Assembly: GCF_039531105.1 (NCBI RefSeq)
Contig: NZ_BAAAPK010000001.1
Span: forward strand, 2,418,001 to 2,482,000
Source of the DNA: Microbacterium lacus
GTDB taxonomy: Bacteria; Actinomycetota; Actinomycetes; Actinomycetales; Microbacteriaceae
DNA length: 64,000 nt
Direction of reading: 5' to 3'
Shown here: piece after piece, positions 17,020 to 24,028 of the stretch
Numbering within the stretch: position 1 is the first letter of the stretch
Layout of the letters: the number at the start of each line of letters is the position of its first letter
The notes under the pieces: generated by a model
Seen by the model: the letters and a program-made list of their open reading frames with translations, nothing else
Database searches by the model: none
Told to the model about the DNA's origin: nothing
Position numbers and translations under genes: made by a program

Positions 17020-17999
17020 GTTCCCTCACCCACCTCGACGAGGACGGCCGCGCCCGCATGATCGACGTCGGCGCGAAAGCGGTCACGCGCAGAGTCGCCC
17101 GCGCGGCAGGCCGGCTGCGCACGACCGCAGAGGTCATCGCGCTCATCCGCGCCGACGACCTGCCGAAGGCGGACGTGCTGGCCACGGCCCGGATCGCGGG
17201 GATCGCGGGTGCGAAGCGCACCAGCGAGCTGATCCCGCTCGCCCACCTCCTGCCGCTGGACTCCGTGAACATCGACTTCACCTTCGAGGACGCGTCCGTC
17301 CTGATCGAGGCGACCGTGTCGGTCACCGCGCGCACCGGGGTGGAGATGGAGGCCCTCACCGCGGTCGCGATCGCGGGCCTCACCCTCCACGACATGGTCA
17401 AGGCGGTGGACCCGCGGGCCGTGCTCGGCGAGATCCGACTCGTGAGCAAGTCGGGCGGCAAGAACGGGCAGTGGACGCGCGACGCCGATTCGTCGACGGA
17501 TGCCGAGGAGCGGCATCCGATCGGCACCGGCCGCACGGCCGCGGTGCTCGTCTCCTCCACCGGCGCTGCGGCCGGAGCACGCACCGACACGACCGGACCG
17601 CTCATCACAGGCTGGCTGCGCGAGCGCGGGTTCGACGCGGGCGAGCCCGTCGTCGTGGCGGACGCCGATGTCGCACGCGGACTCCGCGGACTCGTGGATG
17701 CCGCGCCCGACCTCGTGCTCGTGACGGGCGGCACGGGCCTGCACCCCCAGGATCGCACCCCCGAGGCGACGCGCGCCCTGCTCGATCTCGAGCTGCCCGG
17801 CATCGCGGAGGCGATCCGCGCCGCGGGGCGCGACAAGGTCCCGACCGCAGCGCTCAGCCGGGCGACGGCGGGGCTGTCCGGGCGCACGCTCATCGTCGAT
17901 CTGCCGGGGTCCTCGGGCGGTGTCCGTGACGGGCTGTCCGTGCTCGAGCCGCTCCTGGCGCACGTGTTCGACCAGATCGCCGGGGGCGGACATGAGTGA
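17016..17999 (+). CDS. moaC: MoaC-MogA/MoaB fusion, bifunctional cofactor enzyme
   Basis: 327 residues. Residues 1-155 are MoaC (cyclic pyranopterin monophosphate synthase): SLTHLDEDGRARMIDVGAKAVTRR, KRTSELIPLAHLLPL and TGVEMEALTAVAIA. After a short linker, residues about 168-327 are MogA/MoaB: VLVSSTGAAAGARTD, LVLVTGGTGLHPQDRTPEAT and DLPGSSGGVRDGL. The fusion combines the second step of the pathway with molybdopterin adenylylation. It overlaps moeA by 4 bp and moaE by 8 bp, so all three are coupled. Confidence 0.92.
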   Translation: MSSLTHLDEDGRARMIDVGAKAVTRRVARAAGRLRTTAEVIALIRADDLPKADVLATARIAGIAGAKRTSELIPLAHLLPLDSVNIDFTFEDASVLIEATVSVTARTGVEMEALTAVAIAGLTLHDMVKAVDPRAVLGEIRLVSKSGGKNGQWTRDADSSTDAEERHPIGTGRTAAVLVSSTGAAAGARTDTTGPLITGWLRERGFDAGEPVVVADADVARGLRGLVDAAPDLVLVTGGTGLHPQDRTPEATRALLDLELPGIAEAIRAAGRDKVPTAALSRATAGLSGRTLIVDLPGSSGGVRDGLSVLEPLLAHVFDQIAGGGHE

Positions 18000-18408
18000 G
18001 CGTTTCCTCGCCGCGATCACGGCGAACCCGATCGACCGCGCGGCCGCCGAGGCGTTCGTCTCGACACCCCAGGACGGAGCGCTCGTGGTCTTCGAAGGGG
18101 TCGTGCGCGATCACGACAACGGCGCCGCGGTGAACGCGCTCGACTACGAGGCGCACCCGCAGGCGGAGGAGTTCCTCGCGGAGGTGTGCCGGGAGATCGC
18201 GCAGGAGTCAGGGCTGCGCGTCGCCGCGATCCACCGGGTCGGGGCCCTCACGATCGGCGACGTCGCGCTGGTCGCTGCCGTCGCCTCCCCGCACCGCGCG
18301 GACGCGTTCGCCGTGTGCGCCCGGCTCGTGGATCTGATCAAAGAGCGCACGCCGATCTGGAAGCGCCAGCACCTCGCCGAGGGCACGACCGAGTGGGTGG
18401 GTCTGTAG
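17992..18408 (+). CDS. moaE: Molybdopterin synthase catalytic subunit MoaE
   Basis: 138 residues. MoaE landmarks: GALVVFEGVVRDHDNGAAVNAL early, the IHRVGALTIGDVALVAAVASPHR core, and VDLIKERTPIWKRQ with the catalytic lysines near residue 115-122. With thiocarboxylated MoaD it converts precursor Z to molybdopterin. ATG 17992 lies within the end of the MoaC-MogA gene. A long palindrome follows the stop and separates it from the convergent moaD. Confidence 0.92.
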   Translation: MSERFLAAITANPIDRAAAEAFVSTPQDGALVVFEGVVRDHDNGAAVNALDYEAHPQAEEFLAEVCREIAQESGLRVAAIHRVGALTIGDVALVAAVASPHRADAFAVCARLVDLIKERTPIWKRQHLAEGTTEWVGL

Positions 18409-18420
18409 CAACCCCCTGAC

Positions 18421-18491
18421 GCTGAAACGCCATCTGCACGTCGAGACTGTGGGCTCCACCCGTGGTTTCGACGCGCAGATGTCGTTTCAGC
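18421..18491. repeat. Long quasi-palindrome between convergent moaE and moaD
   Basis: The 27-nt arm 18421-18447 (starting GCTGAAACG) is complementary to 18465-18491 with three mismatches, leaving a 17-nt loop. It can terminate transcription from both sides. Each mismatch leaves the flanking pairs intact, so arm pairing looks maintained. Confidence 0.8.
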
Positions 18492-18501
18492 GAAACGGAG
18501 A

Positions 18502-18747
18502 TCAGCCGCCGGAGAAGCGCGGCAGGACGTCAGCCGTGCCGCCGAGCGCGCGGTCGGGGTCGCGGCCGACCACCCCGTCCACGAGGATCGACCCGGTGCG
18601 CAGCACGCGCTCCATCGGCTCGCCGTAGCGCTCCTGCAACGCCGCGCGCAGGGCACCCACCGTGGCACCGTCGACCTGGAGGCTCTCTTCGCGTCGGCCG
18701 GCGGCATCCGCGGCGGCCGCGAAGTACCGCACGTGCACGTCAGCCAC
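18502..18747 (-). CDS. moaD: Molybdopterin synthase sulfur carrier subunit MoaD
   Basis: 81 residues with the ubiquitin-like fold pattern [20 protein letters not shown] and the essential C-terminal Gly-Gly (PRFSGG), which is adenylated by MoeB and carries the sulfur. The start is GTG 18747, overlapping the end of moaA by 8 bp; longer frames run antisense into moaA and are not credible. It is co-transcribed with moaA. Confidence 0.88.
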   Translation of the reverse strand: MADVHVRYFAAAADAAGRREESLQVDGATVGALRAALQERYGEPMERVLRTGSILVDGVVGRDPDRALGGTADVLPRFSGG

Positions 18748-19804
18748 CGATCGCGCCCATCGACCGCTCGGGTGGGACGAAGCCGGGGTCGGCGATGCCG
18801 TGCCCGGCCTGCTTGCCCCACATCGCCGCGCGCCAGCGGTCCGCGATCTCGGCGTCACCGGCTCCGCTGCGCAGCAGCGCCCGCAGATCGGTCTCGTCGT
18901 CGCCGAACAGGCACGAGCGCACCGTGCCCTCCGCCGTGATGCGCGTGCGATCGCAGGCCCCGCAGAAGGAGCGCGTGACCGACGCGATGATGCCGACGGT
19001 CGCCGGCCCACCGTCGACCGTCCACTCCTCCGCCGGTGCGGAGGGGTCCTCACGTCCGGCCTCGACGAGCGTGAACCGCCGCGAGAGGACCTCGACCAGC
19101 TCCGCGGCGGGAACCATGTTCGCCCGGCGCCACGCGGCGTCGGCATCCAGCGGCATCTGCTCGATGAAGCGCAGCCGCAGGCCGCGCTCGATCGCCCAGC
19201 CGAGCAGGTCGGGGGCGTCCTCGAGAGTCTCGCGCATGAGCACCGCGTTGAGCTTGATCGGTCCCATGCCCGCGCGGACGGCGCCGTCGATGCCGGCGAA
19301 GACCGCGGGCAGTCGGTCGCGGCGGGTGAGTCTGGCGAAGTGCTCGCGATCGATCGTGTCGATCGAGATGTTCACGCGGCCGAGCCCGGCCGCCACGAGC
19401 GCCGGAGCGACCTTGTCGAGGCCGATGCCGTTCGTGGTCATCGACATCGGCATGCCGGGCGCGGCCGCCGAGGACAGCGCCACGATCTGCACGAGATCCG
19501 CACGCGTGAGCGGCTCGCCGCCCGTGAAGCGCACCTCTCGGATGCCGAGCTCCCGCCCCGCGAGGCCGACGAGTCGCGCGATCTCGGCCGCGGTCAGCAG
19601 ATCGGCCTTCGGGATGCTCGGCAGCCCTTCGGCCGGCATGCAGTAGGTGCACCTCAGGGAGCACTTCTCGGTGACCGAGATGCGGAGGTCGTGCGCGACG
19701 CGTCCGAACGTGTCGACGAGCGCCGACGTAGCGGGTCGACCCGTGGTGTCGGGAGCGCCCGCGGGGTCGTGGTGGATCCGCGGCATCCCCAGAAGCGTCG
19801 ACAT
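18740..19804 (-). CDS. moaA: GTP 3',8-cyclase MoaA
   Basis: 354-residue radical SAM enzyme. The N-terminal cluster motif is CSLRCTYC (C48, C52, C55); the C-terminal cluster region is [22 protein letters not shown]. The protein ends in Gly-Gly (MGAIGG), which is conserved and catalytic in MoaA. It carries out the first step of molybdenum cofactor synthesis. ATG 19804 follows TAGGCT (19816-19811) by 6 nt, so the mRNA is probably leaderless. Confidence 0.93.
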   Translation of the reverse strand: MSTLLGMPRIHHDPAGAPDTTGRPATSALVDTFGRVAHDLRISVTEKCSLRCTYCMPAEGLPSIPKADLLTAAEIARLVGLAGRELGIREVRFTGGEPLTRADLVQIVALSSAAAPGMPMSMTTNGIGLDKVAPALVAAGLGRVNISIDTIDREHFARLTRRDRLPAVFAGIDGAVRAGMGPIKLNAVLMRETLEDAPDLLGWAIERGLRLRFIEQMPLDADAAWRRANMVPAAELVEVLSRRFTLVEAGREDPSAPAEEWTVDGGPATVGIIASVTRSFCGACDRTRITAEGTVRSCLFGDDETDLRALLRSGAGDAEIADRWRAAMWGKQAGHGIADPGFVPPERSMGAIGG

Positions 19805-19810
19805 GAGTTC

Positions 19811-19816
19811 AGCCTA
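19811..19816 (-). promoter_or_regulatory. -10 element of moaA (leaderless)
   Basis: TAGGCT on the minus strand, 6 nt before ATG 19804. A divergent -10 (TAGGGT, 19845-19850) serves the molybdoenzyme gene on the other strand. Confidence 0.6.
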
Positions 19817-19844
19817 TGCGTCCCCGCCCGGGCCTCGGCCTGGC

Positions 19845-19850
19845 TAGGGT
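19845..19850 (+). promoter_or_regulatory. -10 element of the molybdoenzyme operon
   Basis: TAGGGT at 19845-19850, giving a short leader of about 30 nt before ATG 19888, which has its own Shine-Dalgarno. No clear -35 is visible. Confidence 0.45.
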
Positions 19851-19887
19851 GATCGACAGCGGAACGTCTCCGGCGGGAAGGGGCATC

Positions 19888-20478
19888 ATGTCGTTCATCA
19901 CTCGAGGCTTCACCGGCAGGCGCGGCGAGCGCGACCCGCGGCTTCCTCCCGGTCAGACCCTCGTCTCCGACTGGCCCGTCCTCTCCGCAGGCCCCACCCC
20001 GGAGATCGACACGGCGGAGTGGGAGTTCTCGGTGCGCACCGAGAACGGTACGCAGCGCTGGAACTGGGAAGAGCTGCGGGCACTGGGCCTGGAGGACATC
20101 ACGACCGATATCCACTGCGTGACGCACTGGACCAAGCTCGAGATGCCGTGGCGGGGCGTGCCGCTGGACCGCATCTGGGAGCACGTCGAGACCGACCACG
20201 AGTACGTGATGGCGCATTCGTACGGCGGATACACGACGAACGTGCCGCTGGAGGATCTGCTGGACGGCAAGAGCTGGATCGCGTTCGAAGCGGACGGTGA
20301 GCCCCTCGATCCCGAGCACGGTGGGCCGGCACGCCTGCTGGTACCGCATTTGTACTTCTGGAAGAGCGCGAAGTGGGTGCGAGGTCTGGTGACCATGCCC
20401 ACCGACGATCCCGGATTCTGGGAGCAGAACGGCTACCACCTGCACGGCGATCCGTGGCAGGAGGAGCGGTACTGGTGA
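19888..20478 (+). CDS. Sulfite oxidase-fold molybdopterin-dependent oxidoreductase
   Basis: 196 residues. The oxidoreductase molybdopterin-binding domain fills the protein; the Mo-ligating cysteine is C77 in DIHCVTHWTKLEMPWRG. PHLYFWKSAKWVRGL is another family hallmark. It has no signal peptide and no dimerisation domain, so it is a short cytoplasmic YedY/MsrP-like relative with unknown substrate. GGGAAGGGG precedes ATG 19888. The next gene encodes a flavin reductase that overlaps it by 4 bp, a plausible electron donor. Confidence 0.85.
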   Translation: MSFITRGFTGRRGERDPRLPPGQTLVSDWPVLSAGPTPEIDTAEWEFSVRTENGTQRWNWEELRALGLEDITTDIHCVTHWTKLEMPWRGVPLDRIWEHVETDHEYVMAHSYGGYTTNVPLEDLLDGKSWIAFEADGEPLDPEHGGPARLLVPHLYFWKSAKWVRGLVTMPTDDPGFWEQNGYHLHGDPWQEERYW

Positions 20479-21239
20479 GTGCCCCCGCGTCGATTCCGGC
20501 GACGGCGCCACGCGCCGCCTGGCACGTCGCGACGGTGGCGTCGACGCGTCCCGAGACCGCGACCGCACGGCGCATCGAGCTCGATGTCCCCACCTGGCCC
20601 GGCAACGACGCGGGCGCGCACCTCGACGTGCGCCTGACCGCGCCGGACGGCTATCAGGCGACCAGGTCGTATTCGATCGCCTCGGCCGGCTCGGAGACCC
20701 GTGTGGTGCTGGCGGTCGACGAAGTGCCCACCGGGGAGGTCTCGCCGTTCCTCGTGCACGATCTGCAGGTGGGCGACCAGGTCGAGCTGCACGGCCCGCT
20801 GGGTGCGTTCTTCGTCTGGAGGCCTCCGGTCGGCGCCGAGCCGCAGCGACCGGTTCAGCTCATCGCAGGCGGCTCCGGAGTCGTGCCTCTCTATGCGATG
20901 GCGTCGGCGCACGACGCAGCGGGGGACGCCACCGAATTCCGGATGCTGTACTCGGTGCGCACGCCCGACGACGTGTTCTTCCGTCCCGAGCTGACGGCGC
21001 TCCGGGCGGCCGGGCTCGCGCTGGATTTCGTCTACACCCGCCGTGTGCCGTCCGGCTGGCCCGCACCGGCCGGTCGGGTCACGAAGGACCTGCTCGAGGC
21101 GGTCACCGTGCCGGCGGCATCCGCCCCACGGATCTTCGTCTGCGGACCGACGCCGTTCGTCGAGACTGTGGCCGATTGGCTGCTCGAGCTCGGGCACCGG
21201 CCCGGGGATGTGCGCACCGAGCGATTCGGAGGATCGTGA
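20475..21239 (+). CDS. Ferredoxin reductase-type FAD/NAD(P)-binding oxidoreductase
   Basis: 254 residues of the ferredoxin-NADP reductase fold: FAD-binding RSYSIASAG, phosphate-binding LIAGGSGVVPLYAM, and a terminal CGPTPFVETVADWLLELG with a final acidic/aromatic ERFG. It lacks a 2Fe-2S domain. It most likely passes electrons from NAD(P)H to or from the adjacent molybdoenzyme. GTG 20475 overlaps the previous stop. The following zinc-ribbon gene shares one base with its stop. Confidence 0.85.
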   Translation: MSAPASIPATAPRAAWHVATVASTRPETATARRIELDVPTWPGNDAGAHLDVRLTAPDGYQATRSYSIASAGSETRVVLAVDEVPTGEVSPFLVHDLQVGDQVELHGPLGAFFVWRPPVGAEPQRPVQLIAGGSGVVPLYAMASAHDAAGDATEFRMLYSVRTPDDVFFRPELTALRAAGLALDFVYTRRVPSGWPAPAGRVTKDLLEAVTVPAASAPRIFVCGPTPFVETVADWLLELGHRPGDVRTERFGGS

Positions 21240-21499
21240 TGACCAGACTGGACGGCAATGTGCTGGCGGGCCGGCTCGTGGACGCGCTCGGGTGGGACGC
21301 CACCGCCGCGGACGCACGCTGCGCCGGCTGCGGTTCGCACGGAGCCCTCGCGGGCGCCGTGGTCTACGTGTCGGCGATGGGTTCCGTCGTGCGCTGCCCG
21401 CACTGCGACGCGATCCTCGCGACGTTCGTCGAGAGCGACACGGGGCGGATGTGGTTCGGGATGCCGGGCATCAGCGCGTTGGAGGTGACCAGACCATGA
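21239..21499 (+). CDS. Small zinc-ribbon protein (resembles DUF6510)
   Basis: 86 residues with two CxxC knuckles, CAGCG and CPHC, spaced about 30 residues apart as in a zinc ribbon. The end is FGMPGISALEVTRP. It is the third gene of the molybdoenzyme operon and overlaps its neighbours on both sides, so it may be an accessory factor. No function is known to me; the DUF assignment is from memory. Confidence 0.65.
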   Translation: MTRLDGNVLAGRLVDALGWDATAADARCAGCGSHGALAGAVVYVSAMGSVVRCPHCDAILATFVESDTGRMWFGMPGISALEVTRP

Positions 21500-21963
21500 C
21501 CGCACTGCCGGTGTTCACGGTGGCCGATCTGGAGGCGGTGCCCCGCTTCGAGCCGGAGCGCTTCGACAACGACGACGCCGTCGCGCTGGGGCTGCTCGGG
21601 GTGGAGGTGATCCGCCACCACCGGGCGAACCTCGCGGTGCGGATCGTGCTGCGCGGAGATGTCGTGTTCGTCGCGAAACTCGGCACGACCGGCCCGGGCA
21701 ATGATCCGTGGCTGGCGGGCAAGGCCGCCGTGGCCGAGCGCTTCGGCGAGCCGTCGCTGCTCGTGCGGCGCCGGCACGAGGAGGCAGGGACGCCGTTCGC
21801 GGACCGGACCGACATCGACCACGACGTGTTCCGCGCACACGGCGGATCGGTGCCGATCTTCGTCGACGGTGAGGTGGTCGGCACGATCACGATGTCCGGC
21901 GAGCCGGACGTCGTCGATCACGCGCTCGTCGCGGAGACGATCCGCCGGTATCGCTCCGTATGA
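21496..21963 (+). CDS. HbpS/GlcG-like (UPF0303-type) protein
   Basis: 155 residues. The order DNDDAVALGLLGVEVI, FVAKLGTTGPGNDPWLAGKAAVAERFG and GGSVPIFVDGEVVGTITMSG fits the heme-degrading HbpS/GlcG domain family, UPF0303 branch. Members bind small ligands or haem; activity is uncertain. It is joined to the zinc-ribbon gene by an ATGA overlap and closes the molybdoenzyme operon. Confidence 0.7.
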   Translation: MTALPVFTVADLEAVPRFEPERFDNDDAVALGLLGVEVIRHHRANLAVRIVLRGDVVFVAKLGTTGPGNDPWLAGKAAVAERFGEPSLLVRRRHEEAGTPFADRTDIDHDVFRAHGGSVPIFVDGEVVGTITMSGEPDVVDHALVAETIRRYRSV

Positions 21964-22030
21964 GGCCGTGTCGGCGCCCCGCCGTAGCCTCTGACCTGGC
22001 GCGACGGCGCTCCCGACGGAAGGCGGCAGC

Positions 22031-22402
22031 ATGGACTGGCGGATCGAGCTCATCTTGGTCCCGGTGACCGATGTCGATAGGGCGAAGGAGTTCTACGAAC
22101 GGATCGGCTTCCACGCCGACCACGACCAGGTGCCCTTCGAGGGGCTGCGATTCGTGCAGATGACGCCGCCGGGGTCGGCCTGTTCGATCGCGTTCGGCGA
22201 CGGGCTCGGGATCCGGCTCGAACCGGGGCAGCAGAACACGATTCAGGTCGTCGTGCCGGACGCCGATGAGGCGCTCGCGCATCTGCGCTCCGTGGGTGTG
22301 GACGCTTCCGACGTCGATCCGCAGTCCTGGGGGCGGTTCGTGACGTTCGCCGACCCCGACGGCAACACGTGGACACTCCAGGAGCTGCCGGCGCGCACGT
22401 GA
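22031..22402 (+). CDS. VOC-family (glyoxalase-like) protein
   Basis: 123 residues, one vicinal oxygen chelate domain: PVTDVDRAKEFYERIGF, the central FVQMTPPGSACSIAFG, then VTFADPDGNTWTLQEL. The pattern is typical of putative glyoxalase/bleomycin-resistance or dioxygenase relatives; the substrate is unknown. ATG 22031 has GGAAGGCGG upstream. It is convergent with the next gene, 3 bp apart. Confidence 0.8.
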   Translation: MDWRIELILVPVTDVDRAKEFYERIGFHADHDQVPFEGLRFVQMTPPGSACSIAFGDGLGIRLEPGQQNTIQVVVPDADEALAHLRSVGVDASDVDPQSWGRFVTFADPDGNTWTLQELPART

Positions 22403-22405
22403 GCG

Positions 22406-22870
22406 CTACTCGCGGCCGCCGGGCGGACCGAGGATCAGCAGCACCGTGAAGAGCACGACGACGGCCGCGGCGATCAGCACCGCCAAAACCCACGGGCGGC
22501 GCAGCAGTGCACGCATGAGCCGGTCGTGCCAGCGCGTGTCGCGCGGGTCATCGGTCTCCTCGAGTCGCCAGTCACCCTGCAGCCGGCCGGTGCGGTGCAA
22601 CCAGAGTTCGGTGGGGATCGTGGCGTACGGGATCACCGCGCTCGCGATCGCGACGATCGTCGGCCACGCGCCCCAGCGCTGATTCTTCGCGACCAGGACG
22701 GCCGTCGCTCCGTAGGACAGGAAGACGAACCCGTGGATGCCGCCGCCGATCGTCACCGCGAGGGCGACATCGCCCACGGCGCGCAGGATCAGCCCCGCGA
22801 TCAGCAGAGTCCACGAGATCGCCTCGGCGATCGCGAGGACGCGGAAGAGGTTCAGCGGGGTCCGGAACAC
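22406..22870 (-). CDS. DUF3817 membrane protein
   Basis: 154 residues. Three N-terminal hydrophobic segments contain the DUF3817 signature: LFRVLAIAEAISWTLLI, then GIHGFVFLSYGATAVLVAKNQRWG. An acidic/basic cytoplasmic loop (DDPRDTRWHDR) and a final transmembrane helix follow. The function is unknown. The start is GTG 22870 with GAGGAGCACC upstream. Confidence 0.75.
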   Translation of the reverse strand: MFRTPLNLFRVLAIAEAISWTLLIAGLILRAVGDVALAVTIGGGIHGFVFLSYGATAVLVAKNQRWGAWPTIVAIASAVIPYATIPTELWLHRTGRLQGDWRLEETDDPRDTRWHDRLMRALLRRPWVLAVLIAAAVVVLFTVLLILGPPGGRE

Positions 22871-22904
22871 GGTGCTCCTCGTTCGGGTGGCGAGGCTTCC
22901 AGCC

Positions 22905-22919
22905 TAGGCTGAGCCGGTG
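22905..22919 (+). promoter_or_regulatory. -10 element of the EI24-like gene (leaderless)
   Basis: TAGGCT (22905-22910) then 6 nt then GTG 22917. Confidence 0.6.
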
Positions 22920-23660
22920 CGTGAGTTTTTCGCGGGCATGGCCCTGCTCGGTCGCGGGTTCGCCTTCTGGCGCCGCCGGCCCGGGATGATGGCACTCGGC
23001 CTCGTGCCGGCCGCGATCGTCGGCATCCTTCTCCTCGCGGGCGTCGTCGCGCTCGCCGCGACGCTCCCGGGGATCACGGTCGCGATCACTCCGTTCGCCG
23101 ATGGCTGGCCGGGACTGTGGGCGACCGTCGTGCGCGCCGCGATCGGCACGGCGATGATCGGCGCCGCGCTCGTACTCGTGGCGATCTCGTTCACCGCCCT
23201 GACCCTCGTCGTGGGCGACCCGTTCTACGAGCGCATCTGGCGAGCGGTCGAGCGCGACCTGGGGCCCGACGACATCGACCGCGGCACCGGATTCTGGCGT
23301 TCGGTCGCGGACGCGCTGTGGCTGTTCGTCCGCGGCATGGCGGTCGCGCTGCTCGCCGCCCTCATCGGACTGATCCCCGCGGTGGGTGGCGTGCTCGCCA
23401 CCGTCACCGGCGTCGCCCTCACCGGGTGGCTGATCGCCGACGAGCTGTCCTCGCGCGCCCTCGAAGCCCGCGGCCTCGACCGCGCTGCCCGGAGCGCCCT
23501 GCTCCGCGGCCGACGCGCCCGGGTGCTGGGCTTCGGCGTCGCGACGCAGCTGTGCTTCCTGATCCCGCTCGGCGCCGTGGCGACGATGCCCGCCGCCGTG
23601 GCCGGAGCGACCGTGCTCGCCCGCTCGCTGCGCGAGCCCGCCCCCGCACCCAGACCCTGA
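22917..23660 (+). CDS. EI24/CysZ-like membrane protein
   Basis: 247 residues with six or so hydrophobic segments. REFFAGMALLGRGFAFWRRRP at the N-terminus and the LVVGDPFYERIWRAVERDLG loop fit the EI24 domain family, which includes the sulfate transporter CysZ. Whether this protein carries sulfate is not known. GTG 22917 is 6 nt after TAGGCT. The convergent Clp gene ends 370 bp downstream. Confidence 0.75.
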   Translation: MREFFAGMALLGRGFAFWRRRPGMMALGLVPAAIVGILLLAGVVALAATLPGITVAITPFADGWPGLWATVVRAAIGTAMIGAALVLVAISFTALTLVVGDPFYERIWRAVERDLGPDDIDRGTGFWRSVADALWLFVRGMAVALLAALIGLIPAVGGVLATVTGVALTGWLIADELSSRALEARGLDRAARSALLRGRRARVLGFGVATQLCFLIPLGAVATMPAAVAGATVLARSLREPAPAPRP

Positions 23661-23680
23661 GGCCAGGCGCCCCGACTCCT

Positions 23681-23923
23681 GGCACGTGGCAGGGCTCGCG
23701 GCACGTGGCAGGAGACGTGCCGCGACATCGTGCACGTGCCGGGAGCGGCGCGCCCTCCGCCGAAGGGGCCGGACCGGCCGCGCGCCGCGCTCGGTGGACG
23801 GCATCCGTCGCTCGACCGTTGCTCGCGCGGCCGATATCGCCCACCGAGTGAACGGGTCTGACGCTCGGTGGACACGATCCGTCGCCCAGTCCTGCCGGTG
23901 CCGACGGATGCCGCCCACCGAGC
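23681..23923. repeat. Intergenic direct and inverted repeats
   Basis: The non-coding 370-bp gap 23661-24028 holds several repeats. GGCACGTGGCAGG occurs at 23681-23693 and 23700-23712, with an inverted relative near 23732. A 22-bp unit beginning GCTCGGTGGAC occurs at 23789-23810 and 23863-23884; inverted relatives lie at 23836-23849 (partial) and 23902-23923 (almost complete). No plausible gene is seen. Confidence 0.75.
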
Positions 23924-23943
23924 CCTGCGACGACACGCTCATG

Positions 23944-24017
23944 CGGGTTCGGGGCGCGAAAACGACCTGTGGGGCGCGAGAATCGCGCCCCACAGGTCGT
24001 TCTGCGCCCCGAACCCG
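23944..24017. repeat. 33-bp-stem quasi-palindrome between convergent genes
   Basis: CGGGTTCGGGGCGC (23944-23957) pairs with 24004-24017. After a 3/2-nt internal loop, 19 bp (23961-23979) pair perfectly with 23983-24001, closing on a GAA loop. It lies 12 bp from the Clp stop and may terminate both flanking genes. It is the longest perfect stem in the window. Confidence 0.85.
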
Positions 24018-24028
24018 GGCAGCCGGGG

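Noticed and set aside
23661..24028. Short open frames in the intergenic gap
   Set aside because: They lack start signals and run through repeats and the long palindrome.
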